This document shows positions 8,916-17,627 of a stretch of DNA of 64,000 nt, one piece after another. A program made the translations under genes and the position numbers. The DNA lies in NCBI RefSeq assembly GCF_030209355.1, contig NZ_JARVSF010000029.1:24396-88395 (forward strand), written 5' to 3'. Origin of the DNA: Pseudarthrobacter sp. fls2-241-R2A-127. Its GTDB lineage: Bacteria; Actinomycetota; Actinomycetes; Actinomycetales; Micrococcaceae. The notes below the pieces were generated by a model that saw nothing but the letters and a program-made list of their open reading frames with translations, ran no database searches and was not told where the DNA came from. Every line of letters begins with the position of its first letter. Position 1 is the first letter of the stretch.

Positions 8916-11026
8916 GCCAGGTCCTTTTCGACGATGGTCTGCAAAGTACGCGGATTCTGCGTGGGGGTGATCTCGAAGGCGCGGGCGGCGGGTACGTCCG
9001 TGGCCAGCCAGTCCATGCCTTCGACGGCGAGCTGATCCGCTTTGACGCACCGCACCACGCCTGTACCGGCGCCCGAGGACAGCAGCGGGACGGGTTCCAG
9101 GCAGGCGGAACCGGCGAACTGGCAGCGGGCGGCGAACCGGCACCCGGTGGGCCAGTCCTTGGGCTGGGGTACTTGCCCTTGAATCGTGGCGAGGCGTTCC
9201 GGCATGTCGTTTGCATGGTTGGCGTGTGGGTCTGCGGCCAGCAAGGCCAGGGTGTAGGGGTGCCTGGGATTGTCCAGGATGCTGTCCGTCCTGCCGTTCT
9301 CCACCACCTGGCCGGCGTACATGACGGCAACCTGGTCACAGATGTCCGCCACCACGCCGAGGTCGTGCGTCACCATGACCACGGACATGCCGGTGTCCGT
9401 CACCAGGGCACGCAGCAGGGACAGGATTTCGGCCTGGACAGTGACGTCCAGGGCGGTGGTTGGTTCGTCAGCCACCAGCAGTTTCGGCTGCCCGGCGAGC
9501 GCCAGGGCGATGGCCACGCGCTGGGCCATGCCGCCGCTGATCTGGTGCGGATAGGTCTTCAGGATGCGTGCAGCGTCCACGATCCCCACCTTCTCCAGAA
9601 GGTTCCGGGCTTCCTCCCGGGCCTCCGCCTTGCCCATGCCGCGGAGCCGCCGGATGGTGGCGGTGAGCTGGTAGCCCACCGTGAACATGGGATCCAGGGC
9701 GCGCATGGGTTCCTGGCTGATCAGGGCGATGTCCCGGCCGCGGACTGTTTCCATGGCTTTGTCGGTGGTGGCGGCAAGGTTCCTGCCGTTCCAGAGGATC
9801 TGGCCGCCCGTGACGGAGACACCGGACGGCAGCAGCCCGAGGAGGGACAGCGCGGTCATCGTCTTGCCGCAGCCGGACTCCCCCACCAGGCCCAGGACCG
9901 TGCCTTGTTCGACGTCGAAGGAGACGTCGGTGACCAGGCGGACGCCGCTGCCCGCACCGGTGCTGTCGACGCCGACGGACAGGTTGCGGACGCTGAGCGT
10001 CCCCTTCGCTGCACCGTCCTGTGTGACGGCGGCGGGGGCTGCTGAAGCGATGGCGGCAACTGCCTTGGCGCGCTGGCGGCGGGCGGCGGCGGAGGGCAGG
10101 TGCGGCGCGGCCGTATTGGGTGCCTTGCCCAGGGCATTGCCGATGGCGTTGGCGGACAGGACGGTCAGGGCCAGCACCGCACCGGTGGGCACCATCATCC
10201 AGGGTGCGTCATAGACGTGCTGGGAGGCGCCTTGGATCATTCCGCCCCAGCTGGGCTGCGGGATGGGAGGCCCGAATCCGATGAACGCCAGGCCGGCCTG
10301 GATGAGCATGCCGACGGCGAAGATGAGCGCCGCCTGGACCACGATGGTGTTGGCAAGGCCGGGCAGGACATGCCGGACGCTGATGCCTAGCGGCCCCACG
10401 CCGTCCACTTTTGCCGCATCAACGTACAGCTGGGACTGCAGCGATTTGGCCTGGCCAAGGATCACCCGGTAAATGCCGGCGGACATCAGGATGCCCAGGA
10501 TGGCCATGACCATGGGGATGTTGGTGCCCACGGCGCCGATAACGGCCAGGATGATCACGGTGCCCGGGAGGGACATCATGACCTCGGTGATCCGGCTGAT
10601 CGCGGCTTCGGTCCGCTCGCCCGCACCGGCAGCAGCCATGGCGAGGATGGTGCCGAGTCCGACGCCGACAATCACCGTGATCATCGACGTCCCCAGGGTG
10701 CCGGCCGCGGCAGCGAAGATGCGGCTGAGGATGTCCCTGCCCAGTTCATCGGTCCCCAGCCAGTGCGCGGCGGTGGGGCCGGACAGGACGGCGGTGAAGT
10801 CCTGGTCCTCGGTCTTGAACGGGAGCCAGAGCGGCGCTGTCAGGGACGCGATGACCAGCGCCGCCAGCCACACGAGGCCGGCTACGGCTCCCGGTGACGC
10901 GAAGAGACGGTGCTTGGAAAACCTGGCGAGTACCGCCTTGCCGGCACCTGGCACGGGGGCGCCTGCCGCCGTCGTACTTCCTGCCTGGTCCGCGTCTGCG
11001 GGGGCCGGGGCAACTGTGGGGATCAT
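8912..11026 (-). CDS. Fused ABC permease-ATPase of an Opp/Dpp-type importer (DppC-DppD fusion)
   Basis: A 704-residue continuous reading frame joins two subunits that are usually separate. Residues about 40-310 are a DppC-type permease (HWLGTDELGRDILSRI, EAA-like loop AAKVDGVGPLGISVRHVLPG, WGGMIQ). A short Ala-rich linker leads to the ATPase from about 345: Walker A GESGCGKT, signature ISGGMAQR, Walker B LLVADEPT, H-loop VTHD, and a C-terminal Cys motif GCRFAARCQFAGSAC as in OppD. The gene overlaps both neighbours by ATGA. With the second ATPase and the separate permease it makes a complete importer. Such fusions occur in some actinobacteria. Confidence 0.92.
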   Translation of the reverse strand: MIPTVAPAPADADQAGSTTAAGAPVPGAGKAVLARFSKHRLFASPGAVAGLVWLAALVIASLTAPLWLPFKTEDQDFTAVLSGPTAAHWLGTDELGRDILSRIFAAAAGTLGTSMITVIVGVGLGTILAMAAAGAGERTEAAISRITEVMMSLPGTVIILAVIGAVGTNIPMVMAILGILMSAGIYRVILGQAKSLQSQLYVDAAKVDGVGPLGISVRHVLPGLANTIVVQAALIFAVGMLIQAGLAFIGFGPPIPQPSWGGMIQGASQHVYDAPWMMVPTGAVLALTVLSANAIGNALGKAPNTAAPHLPSAAARRQRAKAVAAIASAAPAAVTQDGAAKGTLSVRNLSVGVDSTGAGSGVRLVTDVSFDVEQGTVLGLVGESGCGKTMTALSLLGLLPSGVSVTGGQILWNGRNLAATTDKAMETVRGRDIALISQEPMRALDPMFTVGYQLTATIRRLRGMGKAEAREEARNLLEKVGIVDAARILKTYPHQISGGMAQRVAIALALAGQPKLLVADEPTTALDVTVQAEILSLLRALVTDTGMSVVMVTHDLGVVADICDQVAVMYAGQVVENGRTDSILDNPRHPYTLALLAADPHANHANDMPERLATIQGQVPQPKDWPTGCRFAARCQFAGSACLEPVPLLSSGAGTGVVRCVKADQLAVEGMDWLATDVPAARAFEITPTQNPRTLQTIVEKDLA

Positions 11027-11964
11027 GAGGCACGCAACTTCGGGTCGAGGAACTTGGTGGCCAGCTCCAGTACCAGGTTGACGGCGACCACCACCACGGT
11101 GGCGATCACCACCACGCCCTGGACGGCGGGGGCGTCGTGGGTGCTGACGGAGGATTGCACGGCCTGGCCCAGGCCAGGCATGGCGAACAGCTGTTCGGCA
11201 ATGACGGAGCCGCCGAACAGGCCGATGAACTGCAGGGCGATGCCGGCCACGATGGGCAGGCTGGCGTAGCGCAGGGCGTGCACGTAGAGGATCTTCCAGG
11301 TGGGGGTGGCCGTGGCCCGCAAGGTGCGGATGTGCTCCTGCTGCAGCGCCTCGAGCATGGACGCCCTGGTCTGCCTTGCGATGAACGCGGCACCGCCGAC
11401 GGCCAGCGTGATTACCGGCAGCGCCAGCGACATGGCCCAGTCCTGCGGGGACACTTCGAACGGCACGTAGCCGGTGGCGGGGAAAATGGAGGACTGGACG
11501 GCGAACAGGTAGACGAAGATGATGCCCACCCAGAACGCAGGGAGTGCGACCAGGAGGCCGACGAACCCGCCGATGGCCTGGTCCAGCAGGCCGCCGCGGA
11601 CGGCAGCGGTCACGCCCAGGGCGATGCCCAGGATGGCGCTGAGGATGGTGGCGCCGGCCGCGAGCGAGGCGGTGACGGGCAGGCGGCTGGCGAGGTCGGC
11701 GCTGACGGAGCGGCCGTCGATCAGCGAATTCCCCAGATTCCCCTGCACGGCGTCCCCCAGCCAGCGGAAGAACTGGGTGAAGAGCGGATCATTCCAGCCC
11801 AACTGCTGGTTGAGCTGGCTAATGGCGTCCTGGGAGGCGCCGGCACCGAGGGAAACGGCTCCCGGGCTGCCGGGCATGGCGTGCACCAGCAGGAATGCCA
11901 GCACCGCCACCACCAGCACCGTGGCGAGCGCCATCAGCAGGCGCTTGGCAACGAACAATGCCAT
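11023..11964 (-). CDS. Opp/Dpp-type ABC importer permease (DppB class)
   Basis: A 313-residue inner-membrane permease beginning MALFVAKRLLMALATVLVVAV, a first transmembrane helix followed by the periplasmic-type loop HAMPGSP typical of the DppB family. Five or six hydrophobic segments and the coupling-loop motif (RTLRATATPTWKILYVHALRYA) are visible. I chose the ATG at 11964 because GGAGGT lies six bases upstream; an in-frame ATG four codons earlier has no such site. Its 3' end overlaps the fused gene by ATGA. It pairs with the permease half of the fused protein. Confidence 0.92.
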   Translation of the reverse strand: MALFVAKRLLMALATVLVVAVLAFLLVHAMPGSPGAVSLGAGASQDAISQLNQQLGWNDPLFTQFFRWLGDAVQGNLGNSLIDGRSVSADLASRLPVTASLAAGATILSAILGIALGVTAAVRGGLLDQAIGGFVGLLVALPAFWVGIIFVYLFAVQSSIFPATGYVPFEVSPQDWAMSLALPVITLAVGGAAFIARQTRASMLEALQQEHIRTLRATATPTWKILYVHALRYASLPIVAGIALQFIGLFGGSVIAEQLFAMPGLGQAVQSSVSTHDAPAVQGVVVIATVVVVAVNLVLELATKFLDPKLRAS

Positions 11965-11983
11965 GGTGACCTCCATTGGTCAG

Positions 11984-12016
11984 GCCCGGCGCCCCTTTTT
12001 AGGAGGGGCGCCGGGC
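11984..12016 (-). terminator. Strong stem-loop between binding-protein and permease genes
   Basis: Perfect 13-bp arms (GCCCGGCGCCCCT, 11984-11996, and AGGGGCGCCGGGC, 12004-12016) with a 7-base loop. It sits just after the binding-protein stop and before the permease start. No U-tract follows on the minus strand, so it more likely stabilises the upstream mRNA or partly attenuates, giving excess binding protein. Confidence 0.7.
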
Positions 12017-12024
12017 AGGTTGGA

Positions 12025-13581
12025 TCAGTTGGTGGGCGTGTAGGAGGAAAGGAGCGGGTAGGCGTTGGTGCCGGCGAACTTCACCGGGGCTACCTTCTTG
12101 GTGTTGTACCCCTGGTTGGTCAGCGCCTCGTACAGCGGGATCATCCAGCCGGACTCCACCAGCCGGGTGTTCAGCTTGGTGGCGGCGGCCTTCACGGCAG
12201 CGTCGTCCTTGGCCGCGGCCAGCTCGCCGGTGGCGGCGCTGAGCTGGTCATCGGTGGCCTTCTGCACGTTGGTGAAACCGTTGAGGACGACGCCGTACAT
12301 GACGCCCACCGGGTTGTCCCAGTTCAGCGGCGCGTACCCCAGGGGCGTGGTGGCGACGGCGGCGAAAGCTTCGTCAGTGGAGGCGGCCATCTTCACGTTC
12401 ATGGTGATGCCGACGGCGGCGAGGTCTTTTTGGACGGCTTGCAGGTCTGTCTGGGTCTGGGCGCCGGCGATGATGGTGAACTCAAAGCCGTTGGGGTAGC
12501 CGGCCTCGGCCAGCAGGCTCTTGGCCTTGTCCGGGTTGTAGGCGAACTTCGTTTCCAGGTCCTTGGTGAACCCGGCGGAGTCCTTGGGCAGCGCATTCCA
12601 GGCGGGGTAGTCACCCTTGTGCAGGGCGTCCACCAGCGCCTGGCGGTTGATGGCGTACTGGATGGCCTGGCGGACCTTTTCCTGCGCGAACGCCGGGGCG
12701 GTCTTGCCAATCTTGTCGAAGGAGATCATGGTGTTCACGGTGCCGCCGATCTGGGAGACGCCCACCCCTTTGGACTTGGCGAAGTCAACGGTGGAGGAGG
12801 TCAGCATCGCGACGTCGGCCTGGCCCGAGACCAGGGCGTTCGCGCGGGCCTGTGGGTCCAGGACGACGCTGAAGACAACCTTCTTGTAGGCGTACTTGGC
12901 AGCGTCAGCGCTCTTGTCGTTCTTCACCAGGACGTACTTGTTGCCCTTCACGGTGGACGGGTCAAGGGTGTAGGGGCCGGAACCGTCAGGGGTTGCGGCG
13001 AGGCTGGAGGTGTCCGTGACACCGTTCTTGCCCACGATCATTCCGGTGGTGGAGGCCAGGTTCTTTTCGAACCCGGGCTGCGGCTTGGCGAAGGTCAGGG
13101 TCACCTGGGTGGGGCTGACCACGTCCACGGACGTGATCTCCTGGGCGCCGCCCTTGGCGACGGCAGAGTAGGCGGTCAGTGCGGGGTCGGACCGGCGGTC
13201 CAGGTTGGCTTTGACCAGTGCCGCATCGAGCTTGGAACCGTCGGTAAACGTGATGTCGTCCTTGAGGTTGAGCGTCAGGACGGTGTTGTCCGCGTTGTAG
13301 CTGAAGTCCTTGGCCAGGCCGGGCCCGGTGGAGCCGTCCGGCTGGAGGGTCGCCAGGCTGTCGTAGAGGCCTTCGAAGAACTGGCGCTGGGCCGCGGAGA
13401 CGCGCAGCGGGTCGAAACCGAAGGAGGCCGAGTCACTGTCGATGGCCAGGGTCAGGCTGCTGGTGTCAGCTTTGGCGGCGGCTTGGCTGGAACCGCCGCC
13501 GCAGGCCGCCAGGGAACCCATCAGCAGGGCACCGGCCAGAACGGCGGAGCTCGCACGGGCGGTGGAGTTCGGAAGTTTCAT
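12025..13581 (-). CDS. Extracellular solute-binding lipoprotein, family 5 (Opp/Dpp class)
   Basis: A 518-residue lipoprotein. The signal peptide ends in the lipobox LAAC (Cys about 27) followed by GGGSSQ. The mature part has the family-5 pattern (GLAKDFSYNADNTVLTLNLKDDITFTDGSKLDAALVKANLDR) that opens the binding domain. Family-5 proteins bind peptides, nickel or, as in several plant-degrading bacteria, oligosaccharides; the adjoining glycosidases favour an oligosaccharide ligand. First gene of the minus-strand operon, divergent from GH1. Confidence 0.93.
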   Translation of the reverse strand: MKLPNSTARASSAVLAGALLMGSLAACGGGSSQAAAKADTSSLTLAIDSDSASFGFDPLRVSAAQRQFFEGLYDSLATLQPDGSTGPGLAKDFSYNADNTVLTLNLKDDITFTDGSKLDAALVKANLDRRSDPALTAYSAVAKGGAQEITSVDVVSPTQVTLTFAKPQPGFEKNLASTTGMIVGKNGVTDTSSLAATPDGSGPYTLDPSTVKGNKYVLVKNDKSADAAKYAYKKVVFSVVLDPQARANALVSGQADVAMLTSSTVDFAKSKGVGVSQIGGTVNTMISFDKIGKTAPAFAQEKVRQAIQYAINRQALVDALHKGDYPAWNALPKDSAGFTKDLETKFAYNPDKAKSLLAEAGYPNGFEFTIIAGAQTQTDLQAVQKDLAAVGITMNVKMAASTDEAFAAVATTPLGYAPLNWDNPVGVMYGVVLNGFTNVQKATDDQLSAATGELAAAKDDAAVKAAATKLNTRLVESGWMIPLYEALTNQGYNTKKVAPVKFAGTNAYPLLSSYTPTN

Positions 13582-13684
13582 GTAGTGCGCCTTTGCATTC
13601 TGATGTGATGACGGAGGAACGGTTGTGGGGGCTGGCTGCTCGCCGGCTCCTTTCCAGAATCAGCCGGGGCCCCGGGCACCAAAC

Positions 13685-13697
13685 ATGACAATGTCAT
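13685..13697. promoter_or_regulatory. Candidate operator between the importer and GH1 genes
   Basis: ATGACAATGTCAT is a 13-bp palindrome (arms ATGACA/TGTCAT around one base) in the 218-base divergent gap, about 100 bases from either start codon, within an AT-rich patch containing TTGATTGAAAAAG. No regulator gene lies beside it. Confidence 0.5.
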
Positions 13698-13799
13698 TGA
13701 TTGAAAAAGTATTGTGGCGGCGGTCACGCCGGACGACAGGATGGATGAAAGGCAGCGAAGCCTGGGACGCCGGCGCGCGTCCGTCACGAAAGGAACCCC

Positions 13800-15059
13800 A
13801 TGACCAACCCGTTTCCCCGCGACTTCCTGTGGGGCGTGGCCACCGCAGGCCACCAGGTGGAAGGCAACAACACCAACAGCGATACCTGGTTCCTGGAGCA
13901 CCTGCCCGGGACCATCTTCGCGGAGCCCTCCGGGGATGCTGTGGACCACTACCACCGCTACCGTGAGGACATCGCACTCATCGCGGGCCTCGGCTTCACC
14001 AGCTACCGGTTCTCCTTGGAATGGGCCCGGATCGAGCCGGAAGAAGGCCATTTCTCGGTGGCTGCCCTGGACCACTACAAGCGGGTTCTGGAGGCCTGCC
14101 ACGAGCACGGGCTCACGCCGGTGGTCACGTTCCACCACTTCACCTCACCGCTTTGGCTGCTGCGGCGCGGCGGATGGGAAGGCCAGGAGACTCCGGAACT
14201 CTTCGCGCGGTATTGCGACCGCGCCATGGCACACCTGGGTGGCCTGATCGGCGTCGCCTGCACGCTGAACGAACCCAATCTTCCCTGGCTGCTGGAATCA
14301 TTCGGCATCGGCGGCGAGGCGCCGGAGAACCGCGGTTCGGTGCCCATCTGGGCGGCCGCCGCTGAGCGTTTGGGCGTGGATGCCGCCACCATCGCGCCGT
14401 TCCAGTTCTGTTCCACGGAAGCCGGTTTCACCGTCAAGCTGGATGCCCACCGGGCTGCCACTGCTGCGATCAAGGCCCGCCGCCCCGATCTTCAGGTGGG
14501 CTGGACCCTGGCAAACTCCGATATCCAGGCGCTGCGCGGCGGCGAAGAGGTTGCAGACAAGGTGCGCCGCGGCGTCAACGAACGGTTCCTTGAGGCGTCC
14601 CGGGGCGACGACTTCGTGGGCATCCAGACCTACGGCCGCACGGTCTATGGCCCGGACGGCCACGCTCCGGCGCCCGAAGACGTGGCGGTCAACCAGATGG
14701 GCGAGGAGATCTACCCGCAGGCCCTGGAGGCTACCATCCGCGAGGCCCACAGGATCGCCGGCATCCCGGTGATCGTTACCGAGAACGGGCTGGCCACCGA
14801 GGATGACAGGCAGCGGGTGGCGTACCTGGAGGCCGCGGTGGACGCAGTTGCCAACTGCGTCGCAGACAGCATCGATGTGCGCGGCTACATCGCCTGGACG
14901 GCCTTCGACAACTTCGAGTGGATTTTCGGCTACCGGCCCAAGTTCGGCCTGATCGCCGTGGACCGCTCCACCCAGGAACGGGCCCCCAAGGACAGTGCGC
15001 GGTGGCTGGGGAACCTGGCCCGGGAGCATGCACGCGCCGACGCACCGCAGCCCGCGTAG
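13800..15059 (+). CDS. GH1 beta-glucosidase / beta-glycosidase
   Basis: A 419-residue GH1 enzyme starting FPRDFLWGVATAGHQVEG, the family N-terminal signature. The acid/base Glu is in TLNEPN (about 157) and the nucleophile Glu in VIVTENG (about 327). The C-terminal pattern GYIAWTAFDNFEWIFGYRPKFG is also complete. It is somewhat short for GH1 (usually about 440-480). No signal peptide, so cytoplasmic. AAAGGAACCCC precedes the ATG. Divergent from the importer operon; likely completes hydrolysis of imported glycans. Confidence 0.93.
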   Translation: MTNPFPRDFLWGVATAGHQVEGNNTNSDTWFLEHLPGTIFAEPSGDAVDHYHRYREDIALIAGLGFTSYRFSLEWARIEPEEGHFSVAALDHYKRVLEACHEHGLTPVVTFHHFTSPLWLLRRGGWEGQETPELFARYCDRAMAHLGGLIGVACTLNEPNLPWLLESFGIGGEAPENRGSVPIWAAAAERLGVDAATIAPFQFCSTEAGFTVKLDAHRAATAAIKARRPDLQVGWTLANSDIQALRGGEEVADKVRRGVNERFLEASRGDDFVGIQTYGRTVYGPDGHAPAPEDVAVNQMGEEIYPQALEATIREAHRIAGIPVIVTENGLATEDDRQRVAYLEAAVDAVANCVADSIDVRGYIAWTAFDNFEWIFGYRPKFGLIAVDRSTQERAPKDSARWLGNLAREHARADAPQPA

Positions 15060-15067
15060 GCGGACGG

Positions 15068-15105
15068 CAAGGGCCCCGGGCTTTCCCTGAAAGCCCGGGG
15101 CCTTG
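15068..15105 (+). terminator. Terminator after the GH1 gene
   Basis: Long GC-rich stem (CAAGGGCCCCGGGCTTTC, loop CCT, GAAAGCCCGGGGCCTTG) with a single bulged G, beginning eight bases after the stop codon. It also faces the convergent nucleoside hydrolase gene. No long U-tract. Confidence 0.7.
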
Positions 15106-15121
15106 TGCTGTGGCGTGGCCG

Positions 15122-15952
15122 CTACCCCGGCGTTGCCAGCCGTACGGCCAGGTCTGCGACGATGAGCCGCGAATCCACGGAGGTGTAGGTCCGCCGCGCG
15201 GGACCGGCGGACGTTTCGACGTACGTGGACGGGACCCCGTCCAGGCCCGTCACTGCCAGGGGCGCACTGTCCCCCAGGCACCACAGAGGTCCGAACCGGA
15301 TGAAATCCGGCACATCCAGGCTGTTGAAGTGCTCCCACAGCCACCGTCCGGCCGGACCGGCGTTCCGGAAGGCATGGTCCAGTTCCGCCACCGAGGCCAC
15401 CACCTGCCGGTAGGTTTCCGCCGGGAACTGCCAGATGGCCAGCCGCGGGTTCCCGAAGACGAAGTCCGCGGCCGCCGGGTCGGTGAAATAGTTGTACTCC
15501 TCCTCGTTCCGGGCGGCCCCGCCCACCCATGCCAGGGTCAGGGCGGACGCGACGCCGGGATCCAGCAGCAGGGCATCGGCCACGTTCGTCAACGGTCCGG
15601 CGCAGACGAGGAACAGGGGCAGGTCCCCACCGGTTGCGGCGGCCTCAACGATGGCCTGCGCGGCTGCATTCCTTCGCGGCTTCCCGGTAAAGGTGGTGTC
15701 CGGCCCGGAGTCCACGCCGGCAACGTCCGCCAGGCTCAGGACGCGGAGAAGGCTGCTTGCCAGCTCAGAGCCTCGTTGTGCCATGCCGGCGGCCGGTCCG
15801 AACATGGGGTTGGTCAGTGAGCTCGTGACAGCAACGATCCGGTTGGCGGGCGAAACCGCGTGGTGCGCCAAGGCCACCAGTCCGTCCGGGTCACCGGCCC
15901 AGTCATTGTCGATAATCACCCTGCAGCGCGGCGCGATGGGGATCATGTCCAT
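15122..15952 (-). CDS. Inosine/uridine-preferring nucleoside hydrolase family protein
   Basis: A 276-residue enzyme of the IunH fold that would hydrolyse ribonucleosides to ribose and base. The calcium-binding Asp cluster is present as IIDNDWAGDPDGLVAL, a variant of the usual DTDPGxDDAxA, and further conserved parts include VCAGPLTNVADALL. The ATG at 15952 has an AAAGGATCC-type site upstream; the frame is open further 5' but lacks a better site. The altered Asp motif and the C-terminal half, which differs from classic IunH, make the substrate uncertain. Convergent with GH1. Confidence 0.85.
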   Translation of the reverse strand: MDMIPIAPRCRVIIDNDWAGDPDGLVALAHHAVSPANRIVAVTSSLTNPMFGPAAGMAQRGSELASSLLRVLSLADVAGVDSGPDTTFTGKPRRNAAAQAIVEAAATGGDLPLFLVCAGPLTNVADALLLDPGVASALTLAWVGGAARNEEEYNYFTDPAAADFVFGNPRLAIWQFPAETYRQVVASVAELDHAFRNAGPAGRWLWEHFNSLDVPDFIRFGPLWCLGDSAPLAVTGLDGVPSTYVETSAGPARRTYTSVDSRLIVADLAVRLATPG

Positions 15953-16172
15953 CCTGGATCCTTTCTCGTGGGTCCCTGTCAGGCAGGCGTCCGGAATGGG
16001 CGCGGTTCCCGGCTCAACGGGTAGTCTCAGAGTCAAGTCTTGCCGCCCGGCGCATGTCAAAGGACGCAGCTTTCATTCACCGGAACGCTGCATCCCGAAA
16101 GATTGACGCGGCGCGCAAGCTCCAAGGCCAGGGCGCCCGTGCCGTGTGCCTACTAAAGATTCGGGGGGATCT

Positions 16173-17120
16173 GTGCCGCGGTCAGGCCAGTGGGGCAGGG
16201 CGTACTTTGCTGTTCAGGCTGCCGCCGGGTGTTTCTGGTGGATTGCGGTCTTCCTGTCCCCGCCCGTGCGCCGGGCCACCCTGGGCGGACTGGACCCGGT
16301 CCTCGTTGCCGTGTTCGACATTCCACTGTTTGTCCTAGCCTCCGCCGCCGCAGCCTGCGGGGTTCGGCCCGCCGCCGTTGCCGGCGCCCTGTGGACCACC
16401 GTTGTTGCCGTCGCCATGGCCGCCTATGCCACGGTGACCACCCAGGCGGGCATCGGGGTGCTGGCCATGGGCGCCGCCACGGCGGGGTCTGTTGCTGCGC
16501 TGTGCCTCATGCTGGTTGGCCACATCCCCACCGCGTGGATCATCCGGGGCCCGTTTGCGTTCCGTCCGGCCCGGAAACGCACCGGCCCGGGTTTCCATGT
16601 GGCTGCCACGTTCGGACAGATCGTCGTGTTCTGGGGATTCTTCCTGGGGCTGGTACCGGCCTGCGTGGCCGGTCTCGAACAGCGCTGGGGGCTGACCCTG
16701 GCCTTCCCCGCGGTTGCCTTGCCGGCCGGCGTCGTCATCCTCATCCTTGCCAGCGCCTTGGGGATCTGGTCTGCCGCCGTGATGTCCACCCTCGGGGGCG
16801 GAACGCCGTTGCCATCCGTGATGGCAAACCGCCTGGTGGTTGCCGGGCCCTACCGCTGGATCCGCAACCCGATGGCGGTGGCGGGCATTGTCCAGGGAGC
16901 AGCCGTGGGACTCATCCTGCAGTCGTGGCTGGTGGTGGGCTACGCGGTGCTGGGCTCCCTGGTGTGGAACTATGCCGTGAGGCCGCTGGAAGAAGCGGAC
17001 CTCGCGGAACGCTTTGGCGCGGACTTCCAGTCCTACTGCGAAACGGTCCGGTGCTGGATCCCGGCTCTTCCCGGCACTCGACGCACCGGCCCGGTTAATC
17101 GCCGCCCGGTTCGCGGATGA
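16173..17120 (+). CDS. Isoprenylcysteine carboxyl methyltransferase-family membrane protein
   Basis: A roughly 315-residue multi-pass membrane protein with at least seven hydrophobic segments. The C-terminal part (RLVVAGPYRWIRNPMAVAGIVQGAAVG, then EEADLAERFGADFQSYCETVRCWIP) is the conserved SAM-binding core of the ICMT/PEMT family, which methylates prenyl-Cys proteins in eukaryotes and lipids or unknown targets in bacteria. I prefer the GTG at 16173 (GGGGGGATCT upstream); an in-frame GTG at 16146 is the alternative. Its 3' end overlaps the convergent stress-protein gene by 26 bases. Substrate unknown. Confidence 0.8.
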   Translation: MPRSGQWGRAYFAVQAAAGCFWWIAVFLSPPVRRATLGGLDPVLVAVFDIPLFVLASAAAACGVRPAAVAGALWTTVVAVAMAAYATVTTQAGIGVLAMGAATAGSVAALCLMLVGHIPTAWIIRGPFAFRPARKRTGPGFHVAATFGQIVVFWGFFLGLVPACVAGLEQRWGLTLAFPAVALPAGVVILILASALGIWSAAVMSTLGGGTPLPSVMANRLVVAGPYRWIRNPMAVAGIVQGAAVGLILQSWLVVGYAVLGSLVWNYAVRPLEEADLAERFGADFQSYCETVRCWIPALPGTRRTGPVNRRPVRG

Positions 17121-17532
17121 CCAGTACCGGGCAGTGCGCATGGTGGATGGTCTGGTGCGAAACGGAACCCAGCATCATTCCGGTGAATCCGCCATGGCCG
17201 CGCGAGCCCACCGCTATGAGGTCGGCGTCCCGGGACGCGTCGATGAGCGCCGATGCCGGGTTTCCTTCCACGATGCGGCCGGTGATGGCCACGCCCTGGT
17301 CTTTGACGCGTTCCAGCTCCGCCTCCAGGATCGCCTGCGCGTCTTTCTCAAAGATCTCGTAATCCCAGGCGGTGCCGAGGGCATCACTGACGTAGGGGAA
17401 GTTCCAGGCGGTCACGGCCTGCACCTCGCCCTGCCGCAGCCTGGACTCCTGCACGGCCCAGTCCATGGCGGCCCGGGACTGCTCCGATCCGTCCACCCCC
17501 ACCACGATCTTGTATTTTCCGTTACCAGCCAC
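17095..17532 (-). CDS. Universal stress protein (UspA family)
   Basis: A 145-residue single-domain Usp. The N-terminal strand KYKIVVGVDGSEQSRAAMDWA and the ATP-binding-type motif GSRGHGGFTGMMLGSVSHQTIHHAHCPVLVIR (G-2x-G-9x-G-S/T pattern) are intact. I chose the GTG at 17532, which gives normal family length and has a purine-rich GGGGAAGCGGGGAG upstream; the frame is open to 17724 but that extension is low-complexity Pro/Gly sequence. Function is stress-linked nucleotide binding; the exact role is unknown. Confidence 0.88.
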   Translation of the reverse strand: MAGNGKYKIVVGVDGSEQSRAAMDWAVQESRLRQGEVQAVTAWNFPYVSDALGTAWDYEIFEKDAQAILEAELERVKDQGVAITGRIVEGNPASALIDASRDADLIAVGSRGHGGFTGMMLGSVSHQTIHHAHCPVLVIREPGGD

Positions 17533-17627
17533 TGCTCCCCGCTTCCCCGCCGGCGTTCCTGGTGCCGGGACAATCAAGTTGACCGCCTCCAGCCATTTCC
17601 TGCCTAGGGGCAAAGGTCCTCCAGGCC

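Noticed and set aside
8912..11026. Permease-ATPase fusion as a sequencing artefact
   Set aside because: Both domains and the linker are in one uninterrupted frame with ATGA overlaps at both ends.
11137..13608. Very long plus-strand open frame (823 codons) opposite the importer genes
   Set aside because: Antisense shadow of high-GC codon usage; its Gly/Val/Glu-rich translation has no domain, while the minus strand carries clear transporter genes.
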